NCBI RefSeq assembly: GCF_015500055.1 | Contig: NZ_CP045492.1 | Location: forward strand, 1,374,501 to 1,438,500 | Reading direction: 5' to 3' | Length of the DNA stretch: 64,000 nt | DNA from: Mesorhizobium sp. NBSH29 | Lineage (GTDB): Bacteria > Pseudomonadota > Alphaproteobacteria > Rhizobiales > Rhizobiaceae | In this document: positions 63,688 through 64,000 of the stretch, one piece after another | Layout of the letters: the number at the start of each line of letters is the position of its first letter | Numbering within the stretch: position 1 is the first letter of the stretch | The notes under the pieces: model-generated | The model's input: the letters and a program-made list of their open reading frames with translations, nothing else | Told to the model about the DNA's origin: nothing | Database searches by the model: none | Position numbers and translations under genes: made by a program

Positions 63688-64000
63688 ATGTCCAACGACG
63701 CCCTGAAGACGCTGTTCCATCCCTTCGAAACCGGCGACCTGCCGCTGCCGGAGACAGGCGCGCGCATCCTGTTCCTGGGTGCCGAAGCTGGGTTCCTGGT
63801 ACCGGAAGGATTTGTAGCTGAGCTTTCCTGCGTCCAGGGCTTCCGGCCTGCTTTCCTCGCACTCCAGTCCTCCGGGCTGAAGGTCGCCCCGCAAATCGAA
63901 GGCGACGATTTCGACAGCGCCCTCATTTTGTGCAACCGTCATCGTGGCGAAAACGAAAACCGGATCGCCGACGCATTGGAAAAGGTCCGGCCGGGGGGCA
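63688..64000 (+). CDS. Class I SAM-dependent methyltransferase (RsmC-like), 5' part
   Basis: The frame is open to the window edge (104 codons seen). It encodes MSNDALKTLFHPFETGDL, then GARILFLGAEAGFLVPEGF, VQGFRPAFLALQSSGLKVAPQ and NRHRGENENRIADALEKVRPGG. This matches the N-terminal region of the 16S rRNA guanine methyltransferases (RsmC/RlmG-like) that follow pnp in many rhizobia; the SAM-binding domain would lie beyond the window. Minus-strand frames across it are shadows. Confidence 0.75.
   Translation, partial: MSNDALKTLFHPFETGDLPLPETGARILFLGAEAGFLVPEGFVAELSCVQGFRPAFLALQSSGLKVAPQIEGDDFDSALILCNRHRGENENRIADALEKVRPGG

Noticed and set aside
1-64000. CRISPR arrays, insertion sequences, prophage, toxin-antitoxin or defence genes
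   Set aside because: No spacer-repeat pattern, transposase, integrase, phage structural gene or recognisable defence domain was found.

Overview
The window looks like chromosomal DNA of an alphaproteobacterium of the order Hyphomicrobiales (Rhizobiales), most like Mesorhizobium-type Phyllobacteriaceae. This is inferred from gene order (tsaB-rimI-plsC-miaB-phoH-ybeY-corC-lnt-xre-metK-trmB and rimP-nusA-ylxR-infB-rbfA-truB-rpsO-pnp), from an Irr-type iron box in front of mbfA, from a GGAAC-N17-CGTT general-stress promoter, and from the overall high GC with many ATGA/GTGA gene overlaps. No rRNA, tRNA, CRISPR array, transposase or phage gene was seen.

Layout. 1-1.6 kb: slyX, a small membrane protein, a secreted PepSY-like protein, then a 567-base non-coding stretch with a tandem 16-bp repeat and nested inverted repeats. 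1.6-4.6 kb: a two-component pair whose response regulator ends in a MarR-type winged helix. 4.7-11.7 kb: a rhamnose polysaccharide locus, with rmlACBD-wzm-wzt on the minus strand and two divergent family-2 glycosyltransferases on the plus strand. 11.8-15.3 kb: a TAXI-type TRAP transporter with its DUF1850 companion. 15.8-26.1 kb: accessory and stress genes: a DUF892 protein with an EcfG-type promoter, an ArsR-like regulator facing DUF1127/NIPSNAP/monooxygenase genes, mbfA with promoter and ICE box, a threonine dehydratase, a MerR regulator with a 19-bp-spacer promoter plus a carboxymuconolactone decarboxylase-like protein, a frameshifted TetR gene, CYTH and YiiX-like genes, a PAP2 phosphatase, a small transporter and a two-domain VOC dioxygenase. 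26.2-36.1 kb: cioAB quinol oxidase, lepA, a hypothetical gene beside a palindromic repeat element, a hydantoinase-like protein and malate synthase G.

36.2-46.7 kb is a dense plus-strand housekeeping run (tRNA modification, ribosome maturation, envelope lipid/lipoprotein acylation, SAM synthesis). 46.7-53.2 kb holds a complete tricarboxylate uptake module (tctDE, an orphan binding protein, tctCBA) between trmB and rimP. Immediately after it lies an unlisted 52-codon gene (53198-53356, minus strand) preceded by a 15-bp palindrome. 53.6-63.6 kb is the conserved rimP-to-pnp translation/RNA-decay cluster, followed by the 5' part of a methyltransferase cut by the window edge.

Most genes belong to known families. 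The best leads beyond routine annotation are promoter and operator sites readable in the DNA (EcfG, Irr/ICE, MerR, glcB and cioAB regions), two genes that each appear to lack one base (DUF1127 and TetR), the response regulator-MarR fusion, the structured non-coding segment near 1.1-1.4 kb, and the small palindrome-controlled gene at 53.2 kb. No clearly new multi-gene system could be shown from the sequence alone.
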